Virus record (IMG/VR): IMGVR_UViG_3300032334_001019
Coordinates: 1 to 64,000 of that record
DNA length: 64,000 nt
Source of the DNA: a virus
Strand: one strand, 5' to 3'
Part shown: one piece after another, positions 17,726 to 25,993 of the stretch
Layout: the number at the start of each line of letters is the position of its first letter
How positions within the stretch are numbered: position 1 is the first letter of the stretch
The notes under the pieces: model-generated
Databases searched by the model: none
The model's input: the letters and a program-made list of their open reading frames with translations, nothing else
Told to the model about the DNA's origin: nothing
Position numbers and translations under genes: made by a program

Positions 17726-17881
17726 ATGGGTGCTAAACTATATACAAGCGAGACTTTTATGCGTAAGCGTTATCTTATGGATAAGAAGACTCCAGAAGAG
17801 ATTGCAAAGGAGTGTGGAGTGAGCCTAGAAACCATCTATGTCTACCTTGCAAAATTTGGATTAAGGAAGTCAAAGCGATGA
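17726..17881 (+). CDS. Small helix-turn-helix protein
   Basis: 51 residues. The helix-turn-helix lies at about residues 22-46 (PEEIAKECGVSLETIYVYLAKF). A basic end (RKSKR) follows. It begins 5 bases after RuvC and overlaps the next gene by 4 bases (ATGA). Likely a small DNA-binding regulator or a terminase-associated factor. Confidence 0.6.
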   Translation: MGAKLYTSETFMRKRYLMDKKTPEEIAKECGVSLETIYVYLAKFGLRKSKR

Positions 17882-18120
17882 GCGATAACTTACACATTAC
17901 TGTTGATCAAGTCAATCATCCGTCTCACTATACAACAGATCCGTCTGGTGTTGAGTGTATTCAGATTACACGCCATCGTAATTTTAATATTGGTAATGCA
18001 TTTAAATATTTATGGAGAGCAGGATTAAAAGATGAGAGTAAAACAATTCAAGATTTAGAAAAAGCAATTTTTTATATTAAGGATGAGATTAACAGATTAG
18101 AAGGTAAGTATGTCAACTGA
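17878..18120 (+). CDS. DUF3310-family protein
   Basis: 80 residues carrying the DUF3310 signature: VNHPSHYT, GVECIQITRH, FNIGNAFKYLWRAG (about residues 10-50), then a helix with DLEKAIFYIKDEI. The domain is found in many phages and in T7 gp1.7, a nucleotide kinase, but whether this protein has that activity is not shown. The start is set by the ATGA overlap with the helix-turn-helix gene. Confidence 0.8.
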   Translation: MSDNLHITVDQVNHPSHYTTDPSGVECIQITRHRNFNIGNAFKYLWRAGLKDESKTIQDLEKAIFYIKDEINRLEGKYVN

Positions 18121-18646
18121 AGACGATCTCGTTAAGCACCTTGATCAAGTAAATCAAGTTGTTGAAGAGTATTTAAAGGGTAGTGATCCAACTCAAATAT
18201 CTAAAGATCTTGCAATACCAAGACAAAGAGTTGTTGCATATATTGATGAGTGGAAGGTTAGTGCATCAAATAATGCAGCCATTCGTGCTCGTGCTAAAGA
18301 AGCCCTAGCAGCAGCAGACACTCATTATAGTAAACTAATCTCAAAATCATATGAAGTTATTGATGAAGCAACAATGACAAATAATCTTAGTGCCAAAACA
18401 ACTGCAATAAAGTTAGTTATGGATATTGAATCTAAAAGAATTGATATGCTTCAAAAGGCTGGCCTTTTAGAGAATAAAGAGTTAGCAGATGAGATGATGG
18501 AAATTGAAAGACGGCAGGAAGTTTTAGTATCTATATTAAAAGACATTGCATCTGAGTATCCACAAATTCGTGATGAGATCATGCATAGGCTTTCTTCTTT
18601 TGCAAAAGACAATGAGGTGATTACCGTTGTCCACGATGTTCAATGA
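18110..18646 (+). CDS. Putative terminase small subunit
   Basis: 178 residues. An N-terminal helix-turn-helix-like region (about 15-55, DPTQISKDLAIPRQRVVAYI) is followed by long helices and a charged oligomerisation-type segment (about 90-150). It lies directly before and overlaps the large terminase, the usual place of the DNA-recognising small subunit. Assignment by architecture and synteny. Confidence 0.65.
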   Translation: MSTEDDLVKHLDQVNQVVEEYLKGSDPTQISKDLAIPRQRVVAYIDEWKVSASNNAAIRARAKEALAAADTHYSKLISKSYEVIDEATMTNNLSAKTTAIKLVMDIESKRIDMLQKAGLLENKELADEMMEIERRQEVLVSILKDIASEYPQIRDEIMHRLSSFAKDNEVITVVHDVQ

Positions 18647-20408
18647 GTTTCTTGAAGTTCTTAAAGACAATCACTTTATAGAAAAGCCAGTAGATGCAAG
18701 AACATTTGTAGAGGGTGAAGACTATCTTGGACAGCCCCCGCTTTCAGACATTCAGTATGATATTGTTGAAGCAATGAGTCAGATATATCGCAAAGAAGAT
18801 TTAATTGATTTAATGGGAGAAGAAAAAGGATCAAGATACTATGAAAAATACACAAAAAATGAAATCATCTTACAACTTGGTAAAGGTAGCGGTAAAGACT
18901 TCACCTCTACTGTGGCTTGTTCTTATATTGTATACAAACTACTTTGTCTTAAAGACCCTGCAAGATACTTCGGAAAGCCATCTGGAGATGCTATAGACTT
19001 AATCAATGTTGCTATTAATGCTCAACAGGCTAAAAATGTTTTCTTTAAAGGTTTCAAAACAAAAATTGAGAAGTCTCCTTGGTTTGCTGGAAAATATTAT
19101 GCAAAGGCTGATTCAATTGAGTTTGATAAATCAATCACTGTTTATTCTGGACACTCAGAAAGAGAGTCACACGAGGGATTAAATCTTTTGCTTGCAGTTC
19201 TTGATGAGATTTCTGGTTTTGCATCTGAGGTTGGAACAGGAAACGAACAAGGAAAAACTGCTGACAATATCTATAAAGCATTTCGTGGTTCAGTAGATTC
19301 TCGTTTTCCTGATCTTGGTAAGGTAGTTCTTCTTTCATTCCCACGCTATCCAGGCGACTTTATTTCAGAAAGATATGATGATGTTATTGCAGAAAAAGAA
19401 GTTGTTGAAAGAACCCATAAATTTATAGTAAATCCATTGCTTCCAGATGATGCAGCAGATAACTCATTTGACATATCTTGGGATGAAGATCATATCATTT
19501 CATATAAATATCCTGGGGTATTTGCATTAAAGAAACCAACATGGGAAGTAAATCCTACAAGAAAGATTGATGATTTTAAGATTGCTTTTATGACAGATCT
19601 TGGAGATGCAATGATGCGTTTTGCTTGTGTTCCAACATTTGCATCTGACGCCTTTTTTAAACAACATGAAAAAGTAAGATCATGTATGACTACAAGAAAC
19701 CCAATAGATACATTTAAAAGATTTGATGAATCATTTAAGCCAGACCCAGATAAAAAATATTATGTTCATGCTGACCTTGCACAAAAGCATGACAAGTGTG
19801 CGGTTGCGATTGCACATGTTGATAAGTGGGTAAATATCCAGGTAATTAATAATTATGAACAAGTAGCACCCATTGTAGTAGTAGATGCAGTTGCTTGGTG
19901 GGAACCAAAAATTGAGGGACCAGTTAATCTATCAGAAGTTAAACAGTGGATTCAAAACCTAAGAAGACTTGGATTTGATATTGGATTGGTTTCATTTGAC
20001 CGTTGGCAATCATTTGATATTCAGAATGAACTTCAGCAGGTAGGAATGAGAACTGATACTGTTTCTGTTGCTAAAAAGCACTATGAGGATATGGCCATGC
20101 TTGTTTACGAGGAAAGACTTGTTATGCCAGCAATCGAACTTTTGTTTGAAGAATTAACACAATTAAAAATTATGAAAAATGACAGAGTTGACCACCCCCG
20201 CAAAAAGTCAAAAGACTTGGCTGATGCTGTGTGTGGAGCAATATTTGGGGCAATATCTCATACACCCAAAGACCAAAATCTAGTTGTTGAGGTTCATACT
20301 ATTAGTGATCGACCAAAGCAGGTTGACAAGGATAGTGAGAATCTGATACAATATAAACCTATGCCAGATGATGTAAAAGACTATTTGGATAGATTTAACT
20401 TACTATAA
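18627..20408 (+). CDS. Terminase large subunit
   Basis: 593 residues. The ATPase has Walker A GKGSGKD (85-91) and Walker B LLLAVLDE followed by ISG. The C-terminal nuclease has a first acidic residue in YVHADLAQKHD and a late acidic cluster in SKDLADAVCG. It cuts and translocates DNA into the prohead. A TTG start at 18627 is favoured because GAGGTG lies 7 bases upstream; ATG at 18636 would be 16 bases away. Confidence 0.9.
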   Translation: MSTMFNEFLEVLKDNHFIEKPVDARTFVEGEDYLGQPPLSDIQYDIVEAMSQIYRKEDLIDLMGEEKGSRYYEKYTKNEIILQLGKGSGKDFTSTVACSYIVYKLLCLKDPARYFGKPSGDAIDLINVAINAQQAKNVFFKGFKTKIEKSPWFAGKYYAKADSIEFDKSITVYSGHSERESHEGLNLLLAVLDEISGFASEVGTGNEQGKTADNIYKAFRGSVDSRFPDLGKVVLLSFPRYPGDFISERYDDVIAEKEVVERTHKFIVNPLLPDDAADNSFDISWDEDHIISYKYPGVFALKKPTWEVNPTRKIDDFKIAFMTDLGDAMMRFACVPTFASDAFFKQHEKVRSCMTTRNPIDTFKRFDESFKPDPDKKYYVHADLAQKHDKCAVAIAHVDKWVNIQVINNYEQVAPIVVVDAVAWWEPKIEGPVNLSEVKQWIQNLRRLGFDIGLVSFDRWQSFDIQNELQQVGMRTDTVSVAKKHYEDMAMLVYEERLVMPAIELLFEELTQLKIMKNDRVDHPRKKSKDLADAVCGAIFGAISHTPKDQNLVVEVHTISDRPKQVDKDSENLIQYKPMPDDVKDYLDRFNLL

Positions 20409-20426
20409 AACAAGGAGAAATAAAGA

Positions 20427-21554
20427 ATGAATTCATTCAAGAAGATCGCACTAGCCATGGTTGCAGCCATGACTCTGGGCACAATCGTAGCAACACCTGC
20501 AAGTGCTGCTGTAATGACAGTCGCTGTATCATTGGACGGAACTGCTAATACAACAGCATCCGCAATTGCTACACCTGCTGCATTGCCAGTCCCTGCAGAC
20601 AACTCAGTTGACGCTGCTGATGCACTTAAGTTTGTAGCAACAGTAGATGCTGGAACATCAGTTACAGCAGTAGCAACAAACGCAACAATCGTGTCTGCAC
20701 TACACACATCTGCTGCACCAGTAGGAGCAACATCAGGATCATCATCTTTGACAGTTGCAACTGGTACAGGAACAACAGCAACATTTTATGTCTATACAAA
20801 GACAACAGCAATTGGTACAGTTGCTATTACAAATGGTGGAACAACACTTACATACTACGTACAGGGAACTGCTGGAAAGATTAATAATCTAACAGTATCT
20901 GCTCCTGCTGCTGGTGCTGCTGGTACAAAGCAAGACATCACAGTAACAGCAACTGACGTATTTGGAAATAAGGTTTCTGGTAAGTCAATTACTGCAACAG
21001 TATTTGCTGCAACAGCAACAGTTGATTCAGCAACAGCAACAACTGGCGCAACACTTTCAGACTTTGGAGTTGCAAAGTTTGCTGCAACACTTCCAACAAC
21101 TGGAACACGAGCACTAATTATGTTTGCTCCAACAACTTCAACAGATGCAACATCTGCAGATGTAGTTGGTCTAACAGCACGTACACTTGCTCCATTTGCA
21201 GAGATTGCAGTTCGTGATCTAGTATCAGAACTTGCTGCTGCAAATGCTGCCAAGGATGCAGCAATTGCTGCTAAGGCTACATCAGATGCTGCAGTTGTAA
21301 AGGCTGCTGCAGATGCTGCTGCTGCTAAGGTTGCTTCAGATGCTGCTCTTGCAGCAGAAAAGGCTGCTTCAGCAAAGGCACTAGCAGATGCTAAGGTTGC
21401 ATCAGATAAGGCACTTGCTGATAAGGATGCACAGATTACTAAGTTGACTGCAGATAATGCTGCAGTGCTTGCAACTCTAAAGGCATCATTCAATGCACTT
21501 GCTAAGCAATGGAATGCAAAGAATCCAAAGGCTAAGGTTACTTTGGTTAAGTAA
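20427..21554 (+). CDS. Secreted Ala/Thr-rich Ig-like and coiled-coil surface protein
   Basis: 375 residues. A signal peptide covers residues 1-28 (KK, hydrophobic core, cut near PASAA). A beta-rich region follows, with an Ig-like/invasin-type segment at about 150-240 (ITVTATDVFGNKVSGKSITA). The Ala-rich coiled coil is at about 265-345, and a basic C-terminus ends the protein. Strong AAGGAG site; a terminator follows at once, so it is a self-contained unit. It resembles actinobacterial surface proteins more than virion proteins. The codon bias toward GCT/GCA/ACA is stronger than in neighbours, suggesting high expression. Confidence 0.65.
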   Translation: MNSFKKIALAMVAAMTLGTIVATPASAAVMTVAVSLDGTANTTASAIATPAALPVPADNSVDAADALKFVATVDAGTSVTAVATNATIVSALHTSAAPVGATSGSSSLTVATGTGTTATFYVYTKTTAIGTVAITNGGTTLTYYVQGTAGKINNLTVSAPAAGAAGTKQDITVTATDVFGNKVSGKSITATVFAATATVDSATATTGATLSDFGVAKFAATLPTTGTRALIMFAPTTSTDATSADVVGLTARTLAPFAEIAVRDLVSELAAANAAKDAAIAAKATSDAAVVKAAADAAAAKVASDAALAAEKAASAKALADAKVASDKALADKDAQITKLTADNAAVLATLKASFNALAKQWNAKNPKAKVTLVK

Positions 21555-21567
21555 TTAATCCAACACT

Positions 21568-21600
21568 AAAGGGGTTGCCAATTAAGGTAGCCCCTTTTTT
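21568..21600 (+). terminator. Rho-independent terminator
   Basis: Nine-pair stem GGGGTTGCC/GGTAGCCCC (two G-U pairs) with AATTAA loop, then six T residues. It ends the surface-protein unit. Confidence 0.85.
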
Positions 21601-21614
21601 GTGCAATAAAATGG

Positions 21615-21620
21615 TATAAT
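21615..21620 (+). promoter_or_regulatory. TATAAT -10 box (extended, TGG)
   Basis: TGGTATAAT downstream of the terminator, about 38 bases before the proposed ATA start at 21659. No clear -35 is seen. Confidence 0.5.
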
Positions 21621-21658
21621 CATCTTATCAGACATCTTGTCTGTAAGGGGGAAGGCAA

Positions 21659-23800
21659 ATAAAACGACTAATACGCATAGTAACCGCAACAGTTTTAGCC
21701 TTTGGCTGGCTTTTTATAGCACCCCAAGATGCTCATTCTGATGATCCTTTAACTGTTGCAGCCAAGGAAATTGAAAAACTCAATAGCGCAGTAGATAAAT
21801 TAGACTATAAAGATGATCTAATTAATATGATTGACATAGCAGAAAACAAATTCATGTATGCTAAAAATATGCGGGATGTAAGAGATTTTGCAATTAAAGA
21901 CTACGAAGATGCAGTAGAGGCAGAAGCATTAGCCCTAGAAGCCAAAAATCTTGCTCAATCCAATGTTGATGAACAAATAATTATAGTTGATGAAGCATTA
22001 CAAAATAAAGATAATGCAAAGGATGCACTTGATTTAGCAAACCTTAATCTTACAACAGCCCAATCAAACTTGCAAAGTGCTAGTGGTGCAGGTTTAAGAT
22101 ATGATGTTTATAGTTTAATTAGACAAAATGGTCAAGCAGTTCCATATCAATATCTATGTTCTGGTGTTTTAAATGGAAATGCTATGTCTCCTGGATCTGC
22201 TACATGTGGATATTATCAGAATTTTATTGTTAAATTTACTGGAAAAATAACAGTTCCTTCATGGTTTACATCAACAAAATTTGCAGGATACACAGATGAT
22301 GGTTTTAAAATGTATATTAATGGAAACCTTGCTATAAATAATTGGCGGGAGCAGGGAACAACTTGGAGTGCATATTCTCCAATATACGATGTAAGTGAAG
22401 AGAAAGCATTAAATGTAGAGATTTGGTGGTATAACGGTGGTGGTCCAGGATATTATCATCTAGGTTGGGGAATCCCTTATGACTCATCTAATAGTTTAGG
22501 TTGGACTGGTGCAGGATGTGATTATGCTGGAAATCCAAGAGTATGGGGACAAAACTTTAGTTGTAATCTCAATACATTTTCATCTGGTTCTGAACCAACA
22601 CAGCAACAACTTGATGCGTATAATCAAGCGTTATCTGATAAAAATGCAGCACAACAAAATTATAATGATAAATTAACTATTTATAATGCAGAAGTTGCAA
22701 CATTAAATGCAGACAATCAAACTTTAACTAATAAGATATCTGAATATGACAATGCTGTAATAAACACAGCAAATAACTTAGATGCTAAAAACAATACAGC
22801 ACAAGGCTATACTAATCAATTAAATGATTTAAATAATGCAATTGATGACGCATGGCGTTATTACGATGAGCAATCACAAAAAGAAATTCAAAGAGCAATA
22901 GCACAAGCAGCAGCCAACGCTGCAGCAAATCAGCCTAAGCCAGAGCCATCCCCAAAGCCAACTGAAGAGGCACCAAAGCCAAAACCGTCTGCACCACCAA
23001 CAGAGAAGCCAGAACCAAAGCCAACTAACAATACTGCTACAGAAGAGCCAGAACCAAAGCCTACACAGCCAGGAACAAAGCCTACAGAGCCTGGACCTAA
23101 ACCAGAACCAACAGATAAGCCAAAGCCAGAAGAGCCCAAGCCTACACCTGCCCCAAGCCCTGAACCAAAGCCAGAGACTGCTCCAGAGCCTCCTGTTGAG
23201 CCTTCTCCAGAGTCTAAGCCATTGCCAAGACCAGACTTTAAGCCAGCAGAAAATATTGACCCAGTTATTAAGGATGCTGAATTAGCAGCGCTTATTCCAG
23301 AAAAGGGTACAGGAAATGCAGAAGATCTATCTGGAGTTATTGCTAACCTTACAAGCAAGGATAATAAATTAGTTAAACTTTCTGCAGAACAAACAGCAGC
23401 AGTTAGTCAAACACTAAAGGCTTTAACACAAGAAGCAAAAACACAAGTTGCTCAAAACCTTGGTATTTCTGCATCAGAAGTTGCAAAGGTTGCAGATCAA
23501 ATGAAATCTAACCCAGCACTTGCTGCTGCATTCGTTGCATTTAATGATAAAGCAGCAGAATCAGGAGATACTCCAATGCCATTTACATTAGCAGATGCAG
23601 TAACAGAAGTACAAACAGATGAATTTTTAGCAGATCCACTTGGAGCAGTATTTGCAGTGGACCCACTAGAACTCCTATCCAATTTCTCTGAATTGGGTAT
23701 GGACATGACAGATGATCAGAGAGAAAAAGCACAAGAAGTAATTGTCCCAGTGGTCATTGCATCACAAATTGCAGGGGCAATGATAAGGAGGAACAAATGA
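21659..23800 (+). CDS. PA14-domain, Pro-rich surface protein with proposed ATA start
   Basis: 713 residues from ATA at 21659. From the first in-frame ATG (21827) the protein would lack its signal peptide. Upstream, the same frame encodes KRLIRIV, a hydrophobic core and an AHS cleavage site with no ATG, GTG or TTG, and a strong AGGGGGAAGG site lies just before the ATA. A PA14-like domain follows (about 135-245: TDDGFKMYING, NNWREQG, LGWG), then a coiled coil, a PKPEP-rich stalk (about 365-490), a helical domain, and a C-terminal hydrophobic helix with RRNK. Probably surface-displayed and glycan-binding. Confidence 0.7.
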   Translation: MKRLIRIVTATVLAFGWLFIAPQDAHSDDPLTVAAKEIEKLNSAVDKLDYKDDLINMIDIAENKFMYAKNMRDVRDFAIKDYEDAVEAEALALEAKNLAQSNVDEQIIIVDEALQNKDNAKDALDLANLNLTTAQSNLQSASGAGLRYDVYSLIRQNGQAVPYQYLCSGVLNGNAMSPGSATCGYYQNFIVKFTGKITVPSWFTSTKFAGYTDDGFKMYINGNLAINNWREQGTTWSAYSPIYDVSEEKALNVEIWWYNGGGPGYYHLGWGIPYDSSNSLGWTGAGCDYAGNPRVWGQNFSCNLNTFSSGSEPTQQQLDAYNQALSDKNAAQQNYNDKLTIYNAEVATLNADNQTLTNKISEYDNAVINTANNLDAKNNTAQGYTNQLNDLNNAIDDAWRYYDEQSQKEIQRAIAQAAANAAANQPKPEPSPKPTEEAPKPKPSAPPTEKPEPKPTNNTATEEPEPKPTQPGTKPTEPGPKPEPTDKPKPEEPKPTPAPSPEPKPETAPEPPVEPSPESKPLPRPDFKPAENIDPVIKDAELAALIPEKGTGNAEDLSGVIANLTSKDNKLVKLSAEQTAAVSQTLKALTQEAKTQVAQNLGISASEVAKVADQMKSNPALAAAFVAFNDKAAESGDTPMPFTLADAVTEVQTDEFLADPLGAVFAVDPLELLSNFSELGMDMTDDQREKAQEVIVPVVIASQIAGAMIRRNK

Positions 23801-24024
23801 AAATAATCAATAAAGCCATCAACCTAGTAGGCAAAATGCTAAAGGGATTAATTAAATGGTTTAAAGATGCAGGAATGGAATTAATTGCACAGGCATTTAC
23901 CCTCCTTGGCTTCTTTATCGCATGGCTAACTTTGACGGGATCAGCAAGAGATATTGTTGGCGTTGCAGTACTTGCAACAACAGTTATTTGGCTAATCACA
24001 ATCCCACTAAGAAAGGAGGACTAA
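23797..24024 (+). CDS. Small holin-like membrane protein
   Basis: 75 residues with two hydrophobic segments (about 27-48 and 52-68), a basic amphipathic N-terminus and a charged C-terminal end. ATGA overlap with the surface-protein gene and a GGAGG site upstream. Size and topology fit a class II holin; a second membrane gene follows 1 base later, as in holin pairs. Function inferred. Confidence 0.55.
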   Translation: MKIINKAINLVGKMLKGLIKWFKDAGMELIAQAFTLLGFFIAWLTLTGSARDIVGVAVLATTVIWLITIPLRKED

Positions 24025-24025
24025 A

Positions 24026-24313
24026 ATGGCAACAAGAAAAAAGGTAGTAGAGACTCCTAAGAAAGAGCACCCACAAAAGGCTTTGACAAATGTTTTGATG
24101 CGTATTGTAGCAGTGTTTGCTGCTTCTGGTCTGTCAGTACTTGGTGCTGGAGCAGTAGTAGGAATTGACACAGTTCAGGCAGTAATGCTTGCAGGTTTAT
24201 TAGGCGTAGCAACAGTCATTGAAAGACTAGCAAGGGCTTTTTTGGACGATGGAAAACTTACAATCGCAGAAATAAATGATGCATTTAAGACTGTAGACAA
24301 AAAGGCTAATTAG
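24026..24313 (+). CDS. Holin-like membrane protein
   Basis: 95 residues. A Lys-rich N-terminus is followed by two hydrophobic segments (about 24-47 and 50-66), then a soluble tail with an EINDAFKTV helix. A related tail layout (EDIDVALKTAKV) is seen in the membrane protein at 45081, suggesting a shared phage membrane family. Holin or anti-holin role inferred. Confidence 0.55.
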   Translation: MATRKKVVETPKKEHPQKALTNVLMRIVAVFAASGLSVLGAGAVVGIDTVQAVMLAGLLGVATVIERLARAFLDDGKLTIAEINDAFKTVDKKAN

Positions 24314-24329
24314 TCATTGTAGGTTATAG

Positions 24330-24359
24330 TTGACAGCCCTCTCTGGGCAATGGTATACT
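24330..24359 (+). promoter_or_regulatory. Sigma70-type promoter TTGACA-N18-TATACT
   Basis: Perfect TTGACA at 24330-24335 and TATACT at 24354-24359 with an 18-base spacer. It drives the RsmI-like gene at 24388. Unlike most promoters here it has a canonical -35 and a leader. Confidence 0.75.
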
Positions 24360-24385
24360 TAATTGTTACCTATCTGGAGAGGGCT
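24335..24385 (+). repeat. 9-bp inverted repeat spanning promoter (operator candidate)
   Basis: AGCCCTCTC (24335-24343) and GAGAGGGCT (24377-24385) are perfect inverted arms. One lies in the spacer after the -35 and one over the ribosome-binding site. Only the second arm would be transcribed, so this is a DNA-level symmetry, possibly for a dimeric regulator. Confidence 0.45.
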
Positions 24386-24387
24386 TC

Positions 24388-25233
24388 ATGTATTTTACAG
24401 ATTTACCCAAGCAAAATGTTTTTAGACACAACATAGTATTTGGATCATTGCCAATTGGAAATCCAGCAGATTTATCATTTAATATGGTTGCCCACATCAA
24501 GCAGGCAGACATTATTGTTGTAGAAAGTCATGAGCAGTTCTCTAGACTATTAACAGAGTTTAGACAGTCTTCTTTGAGGAATGGTGCTCAACTAGAAACA
24601 TATGCAGATATATATCAGTATAGTTTAGAAAGTGCACCAGGAGCAATGAGAAGAGTTAATGATATTGTTATACAAAATTGTAAAGACAAAAAGATTCTGG
24701 TTGTTTCAGATGAGGGGTCTTCAATTTTTTTAGAGCCAATGTGTACACTAAAAGCAGAATTGCACAACTTAGATATTTTGTATCAGGTTATTTCTGGACC
24801 AAACTCAATGGTATCTACAGTCATATCTTCGGACAGAAACACAAATGAGTTTTATTTTGGATGTGGAATATCTGCAATTAGAAAAGATAGACGACCAGAA
24901 GTATTTGAAAAAATCAGAGACCTTGCCATTCCAGCAGTCTTTTTATTAACTGGTAAAGAAGCAAAAGAATCTATTGAAGATCTTCAGGCTACCTTTGGAA
25001 ATCATTACCATGCAGATCTTTGTATTAATCTATCTATGGTAACAGAAGAACATGTGCGTGGATCTTTTACACAAATATTAAACTATATAGATGATAATCC
25101 TAAAAGATTTTCAAGGGATACAGAAAGAGATAAATATTCTATTATTATTTTCCCACCACACCAAGATAAATCACATTATGTGACTTATGATTTTGAAACA
25201 GAAGAAATGGCTCAATCTGGTGATACAAAATGA
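24388..25233 (+). CDS. RsmI-like tetrapyrrole-methylase-fold methyltransferase
   Basis: 281 residues. The N-terminal GSLPIGNPADLSFNMVAHI (about residues 19-37) matches the RsmI-type TPIGNLxD motif. Later motifs include VVSDEGSS (about 103) and ISGPNSMVS (about 139), where bacterial RsmI has GPSA. It would use S-adenosylmethionine; RsmI modifies 16S rRNA C1402, so translation control is possible. The C-terminal part has diverged. It overlaps the proteasome-like gene by 4 bases. A second member is at 49139. Confidence 0.68.
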   Translation: MYFTDLPKQNVFRHNIVFGSLPIGNPADLSFNMVAHIKQADIIVVESHEQFSRLLTEFRQSSLRNGAQLETYADIYQYSLESAPGAMRRVNDIVIQNCKDKKILVVSDEGSSIFLEPMCTLKAELHNLDILYQVISGPNSMVSTVISSDRNTNEFYFGCGISAIRKDRRPEVFEKIRDLAIPAVFLLTGKEAKESIEDLQATFGNHYHADLCINLSMVTEEHVRGSFTQILNYIDDNPKRFSRDTERDKYSIIIFPPHQDKSHYVTYDFETEEMAQSGDTK

Positions 25234-25754
25234 CATGCATTGTTGCATTAAAGCATGAAGATAAAATCTACATGGCTGGAGATCGTGGTGCCTCAGATGA
25301 TGGAGTTATTCTTTCACTTGTTGCACCAAAAGTTTGGAAAGTTGGTCCATACCTAATAGGATATTCTGGTTCAATGGATGGTGAGCGCATGCGACATAAT
25401 TTTAAACCAACAGCACCAAATATTAAAGATACAGATAAATTTATGCAAACTAAATTTGTTAAAGAACTTAGAGATTACTATAATGAATTTTGGGTTGATA
25501 CATCAAAAGATGGTGAGTTTAGTTTGATTATTGGTATACGTGGTGAAATTTATGAACATAGTTCTGGAGATATGTCTTTAATTAGATATACACTTCCGTA
25601 TGTGTCTATTGGGTCAGGATCAGAGTATGCCTATGGTGTTTTATATGCAACAGACAAACAAAAAAATGCAAGAAATCGTGTGCATTCAGCAGTAAGTGCA
25701 GCAATAAAATTTTCCCCATCCTGCATGGGACCAGTTGACATCGTAAGCATTTAA
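25230..25754 (+). CDS. Proteasome beta / HslV-like N-terminal-threonine peptidase
   Basis: 174 residues, the size of HslV. After removal of Met1, the chain starts TCIVALK. Counting from that Thr, Asp17 (AGDRGAS) and Lys33 (APKVWKVG) fall exactly at the Thr1/Asp17/Lys33 catalytic positions of proteasome beta subunits and HslV. A GSGSEYA strand (about 130) matches the IGSG region. No propeptide is present, as in HslV. No unfoldase gene is nearby, so it may work with a host ATPase, alone, or assemble as a ring. Confidence 0.78.
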   Translation: MTCIVALKHEDKIYMAGDRGASDDGVILSLVAPKVWKVGPYLIGYSGSMDGERMRHNFKPTAPNIKDTDKFMQTKFVKELRDYYNEFWVDTSKDGEFSLIIGIRGEIYEHSSGDMSLIRYTLPYVSIGSGSEYAYGVLYATDKQKNARNRVHSAVSAAIKFSPSCMGPVDIVSI

Positions 25755-25757
25755 GGA

Positions 25758-25763
25758 TATACT
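25758..25763 (+). promoter_or_regulatory. TATACT -10 box, leaderless
   Basis: Six bases separate it from the ATG at 25770. Confidence 0.5.
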
Positions 25764-25769
25764 TTATAT

Positions 25770-25991
25770 ATGGACAAAGAATTTGAAGAAATTCTAAAAG
25801 ATATGCAAAACTCTGAGTCAGATTTCAATGAGTTTGAAATATGGCTTGAGAATGGAATTGAACGGGGATGGATAACAGAGCCGTTTTGTAATACTCATGA
25901 GGGTGATCCCTATATGACTGAAGAAGAAGAGCAAGAGTGGGAAGCAGGTGGCGACCCATGTCAACTAGTAATCAAGATAAAGGGTATGTAA
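25770..25991 (+). CDS. Acidic hypothetical protein
   Basis: 73 residues, strongly acidic (EEILKD, TEEEEQEWE). No recognised family. The leaderless -10 box sets the start. Its end lies 2 bases before the protease gene. The high negative charge could suit a DNA-mimic or inhibitor, but there is no direct support. Confidence 0.5.
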   Translation: MDKEFEEILKDMQNSESDFNEFEIWLENGIERGWITEPFCNTHEGDPYMTEEEEQEWEAGGDPCQLVIKIKGM

Positions 25992-25993
25992 AT

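Noticed and set aside
20855-21493. Long minus-strand Ala/Ser-rich frame opposite the secreted protein gene
   Set aside because: It is a mirror of the biased GCT/GCA/ACA codons of the plus-strand gene; no ribosome-binding site, and the plus-strand product has a signal peptide, site and terminator.
22930-23358. Minus-strand Gly/Ser-rich frame
   Set aside because: It is the complement of the PKPEP-rich stalk; low-complexity shadow with no start signal.
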